Positions 62,124 to 64,000 of a stretch of DNA of 64,000 nucleotides are shown here, in pieces; within the stretch, counting starts at the first letter, position 1; each line of letters starts with the position of its first letter. This DNA comes from Pseudomonas frederiksbergensis. GTDB lineage: Bacteria > Pseudomonadota > Gammaproteobacteria > Pseudomonadales > Pseudomonadaceae. A program made the translations under genes and the position numbers. Where the stretch lies: assembly GCF_003732665.1 (NCBI RefSeq), contig NZ_MOBP01000002.1:1-64000 (forward strand), given 5' to 3'. The notes below the pieces were generated by a model. That model was not told the DNA's origin and did not search any database. It was given only the letters and a program-made list of their open reading frames with translations.

Positions 62124-62447
62124 ATGAAACGCCAAGCCATCCTCAGTATCGCGTTCTCGATCTTCGCATTGAATGCTTTTGCCGCTACGTCTGCTCAACC
62201 GGTAGTCGCTGAAGGCGGCTCGGATCATCTGATGCAGAATCGTGTCGCCGAAGGTGGCGCTGATCGTCTGCTGGAAAAACGCGCTGTTGCCGACATTCAG
62301 GATCGCCTTTTCAGCGACGCGGTTGCCGCTACCGAAACCGACCCGCTGTTCAGCGACGCCGTTGCATCTGATGGTTCTGATCATCTGAAAGGCAACCAGG
62401 TTGCCGAAGGTGGTGCGGATCGTCTGCTTGAACGCCGCGCAGTGTGA
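62124..62447 (+). CDS. Secreted VAEGGSDRL-family protein, degenerate repeats
   Basis: The 107-residue protein has the same signal peptide type (MKRQAILSIAFSIFALNAFA) as the 6254 product. It has three recognisable repeats (VAEGGSDHLMQNR, VAEGGADRLLEKR and, at the end, VAEGGADRLLERR). Between them is a middle section of altered units with DRLFSDAV and DPLFSDAV, then SDGSDHL. Thus the unit length and hydrophobic LL/LI remain while the GGSD core changes. It should be exported. The shared leader and CCCGGC terminator show that gene and control regions were duplicated together. Confidence 0.75.
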   Translation: MKRQAILSIAFSIFALNAFAATSAQPVVAEGGSDHLMQNRVAEGGADRLLEKRAVADIQDRLFSDAVAATETDPLFSDAVASDGSDHLKGNQVAEGGADRLLERRAV

Positions 62448-62476
62448 ATGCAGGGTTCTACCGCAGGACTCGACGA

Positions 62477-62506
62477 AAAGCCCGGCCTAATCCGCCGGGC
62501 TTTTTT
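62477..62506 (+). terminator. Terminator after the second repeat-protein gene
   Basis: AAAGCCCGGC and GCCGGGCTTT pair around CTAATCC with a six-T tail, almost identical to the terminators at 6722 and 8702. It overlaps the 3' end of the convergent LysE gene. Confidence 0.85.
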
Positions 62507-63131
62507 ATCGCTGTTGAAAAGCGACTTTCACTCCAAGCCCGACAAACATCGTCCCGATGATTTTTCCTTCCCAGCGACGCAGCGTTGACAGGCCTTTGAT
62601 CAACTGGCCCAACGGGCGAATGGTGATGACAAGGAGGCTGGTATAGGTCGCGCTGAGTGCCGAAAAGATCAAGCCCAGCACTGCGAATTGAATCAAGGAT
62701 GAGCCTGATTCCGGGTGAATGAATTGGGGCAGGAAGGCCAGGAAGAAGATGGCGGTTTTCGGGTTCAGGACTTCGGCGCCGATCGCTTGGAAAAAGGCCT
62801 GGGTCGAGGTCACGTCGGCTAATTGTGTTCGTGTAGCGGCGCTTGGCTTGGCGAAGAATGCGCGCACGCCGAGATAGATCAGGTAGCAGGCGCCTGCGGT
62901 TTTCACCACGTTAAACGCGAGCGCCGAGGTCATCAGGATGGCCGACAACCCCAGCGCAGCACTGAGGGTATGGATCAGGTCACCAGAGGCCACGCCCAGT
63001 CCGGTGGCGATACCGACTTTGCGCCCACCCTGAAGGGTCCGTGTGATCACTAACAGCACGGCGGGGCCTGGGATCAGGAACAGACCGATCACCACGGCGA
63101 CGTACGTCACGATAGAGGGCAGATCAAACAT
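62505..63131 (-). CDS. LysE/RhtB-family amino-acid exporter
   Basis: The 208-residue membrane protein has about six helices and the family motif GLFLIPGPAVLLVITRTLQGGRKVG (start residues 16-40), LGVASGDLIHT and a C-terminal hydrophobic stretch. LysE/RhtB proteins export amino acids such as homoserine, threonine or lysine. The substrate is not predictable. It is monocistronic and convergent with the repeat-protein gene. Confidence 0.9.
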   Translation of the reverse strand: MFDLPSIVTYVAVVIGLFLIPGPAVLLVITRTLQGGRKVGIATGLGVASGDLIHTLSAALGLSAILMTSALAFNVVKTAGACYLIYLGVRAFFAKPSAATRTQLADVTSTQAFFQAIGAEVLNPKTAIFFLAFLPQFIHPESGSSLIQFAVLGLIFSALSATYTSLLVITIRPLGQLIKGLSTLRRWEGKIIGTMFVGLGVKVAFQQR

Positions 63132-63198
63132 CGCGAGTCACCTCAAGGCAGGACAGCTCCACAGTTATCCCGATATGAGGTTCGAAAGCAACCCGCCC

Positions 63199-64000
63199 TC
63201 AAGGATCGACCTGCCCCATCATCTCGGCCACGGTTTCCTGGCGATTGGCATAGCGCTGCGCCAACACGGCACACACCATCAGTTGAATCTGATGGAACAA
63301 CATCAACGGCAGAATCAACACCCCCAACGTGCTGCCGGCGAACAGCACTTGTGCCATCGGCACCCCGGTGGCCAGGCTTTTCTTTGAACCGCAGAAGAGG
63401 ATGGTGATGCGGTCTTCCTGATTGAAGCCAAAGGCCTTGCCCAGCACCGTGGACGCGACCAGGACCAAGCCCAGGACGACGCAGCAGGCGACCACCAGCC
63501 CCGCCAGTTCCCAGAGTGGAATCTGGTGCCAGATGCCTTCGTTCACCGCTTCGCTAAAAGCGCCGTAGACCACCAACAGAATCGAGCCCTGGTCGACGAA
63601 TTTCAGCCAGCTCTTATTGCGCCCCACCCAGGCGCCGACCCAACGCCGGGCGATCTGCCCGGCCACGAACGGCAGCAGCAGTTGCACGCTGATTTTCAGG
63701 ATCGCATCAAGGGTCGAGCCGCCATCGCCGTGCACATCCAAAAGCAAGGTCACCAGCAACGGCGTAAGGAAAATCCCGAACAGGCTGGACGCCGCCGCAC
63801 TGCAAATCGCCGCCGGGACGTTGCCCCGCGCCAACGAGGTGAAGGCAATTGCCGACTGAACGGTGGCCGGCAGCGCGCAGAGGTAGAGCATGCCCATGTA
63901 CAGGTCGTTGCCGATCAGCGGCGACAGCACTGGCTTGAGCGCCAGACCGAGCAACGGAAACAGGATGAAAGTCAGGCTGAACACCAGCAGATGCAGGCGC
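63199..64000 (-). CDS. Bile acid:sodium symporter family protein (SBF-like), 5' end outside the window
   Basis: At least 267 residues of a polytopic membrane protein are visible. The frame is open to the window edge, so the N-terminus is missing. Motifs are LCALPATVQSAIAFTSLARG, SLFGIFLTPLL and ILFCGSKKSLATGVPMAQVLF, which belong to the SBF-like (YfeH) branch of the bile acid/sodium symporter superfamily. It is likely a sodium-coupled organic anion carrier of unknown substrate. It lies 67 bases upstream of the LysE gene on the same strand, but no coupling is evident. Confidence 0.88.
   Translation of the reverse strand, partial: RLHLLVFSLTFILFPLLGLALKPVLSPLIGNDLYMGMLYLCALPATVQSAIAFTSLARGNVPAAICSAAASSLFGIFLTPLLVTLLLDVHGDGGSTLDAILKISVQLLLPFVAGQIARRWVGAWVGRNKSWLKFVDQGSILLVVYGAFSEAVNEGIWHQIPLWELAGLVVACCVVLGLVLVASTVLGKAFGFNQEDRITILFCGSKKSLATGVPMAQVLFAGSTLGVLILPLMLFHQIQLMVCAVLAQRYANRQETVAEMMGQVDP

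Overview
The window reads as chromosomal DNA of a fluorescent-group Pseudomonas. The signs are the intergenic REP motif (GTGGGAGCGGGCTTGCTCGCG) seen many times, GC-rich codon use, a galactose dehydrogenase of the P. fluorescens type, and many LysR, AraC and c-di-GMP genes. No rRNA, tRNA, integrase or CRISPR array was recognised.
Left end (1-4.8 kb): an AT-richer accessory island. It holds a Cap4/DUF4297-like nuclease gene cut by one in-frame stop, a convergent retron-type reverse transcriptase with an unusual YADN active site, a structured candidate ncRNA just upstream of the RT, a divergent DUF559 nuclease-like protein and a small membrane protein. This looks like a defence locus.
5-9 kb: a GFA-family enzyme, then a secreted protein made of nine 13-residue repeats. 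Next comes a type VI secretion cassette (PAAR protein, glycine-zipper effector, DUF7079 immunity candidate), then a decayed copy of the repeat gene. A third relative of the repeat gene lies at 62.1 kb.
9-24 kb: a CHASE4-PAS-GGDEF-EAL protein, the divergent punC/punR pair, an SMR exporter, an AhpD-like protein, azoR with a MocR regulator, a LOG protein, a LysR/RidA pair, a lipoprotein, and a two-gene reverse transsulfuration operon (cystathionine beta-synthase and a gamma-lyase type enzyme).
24.5-27 kb: a three-gene operon encoding an EAL protein, a photoactive-yellow-protein homologue that keeps the chromophore Cys, and a PAS-PAS-GGDEF protein. It is a candidate light-to-c-di-GMP module.
27-48 kb: mostly metabolic and regulatory genes: HxlR with a cysteine hydrolase and an aldehyde dehydrogenase, a hydrolase, a 202-bp tandem REP array, galactose dehydrogenase, a secreted nuclease, LysR genes, a nitroreductase remnant, an HD protein, a diguanylate cyclase, a LysR/RidA operon, an aldehyde dehydrogenase lacking its general-base Glu, a frameshifted GlxA-type regulator, a hexuronate-type MFS transporter and a manganese catalase.
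48.4-62 kb: redox and hydrolase genes arranged almost as a mirror image around 55.4 kb. LysR, alpha/beta hydrolase, CynX/NimT-type MFS and SDR genes appear once on the minus strand to the left and again on the plus strand to the right. This suggests duplication and divergence of a xenobiotic-response cluster. The window ends with a LysE exporter and a partial bile-acid-symporter-like gene.
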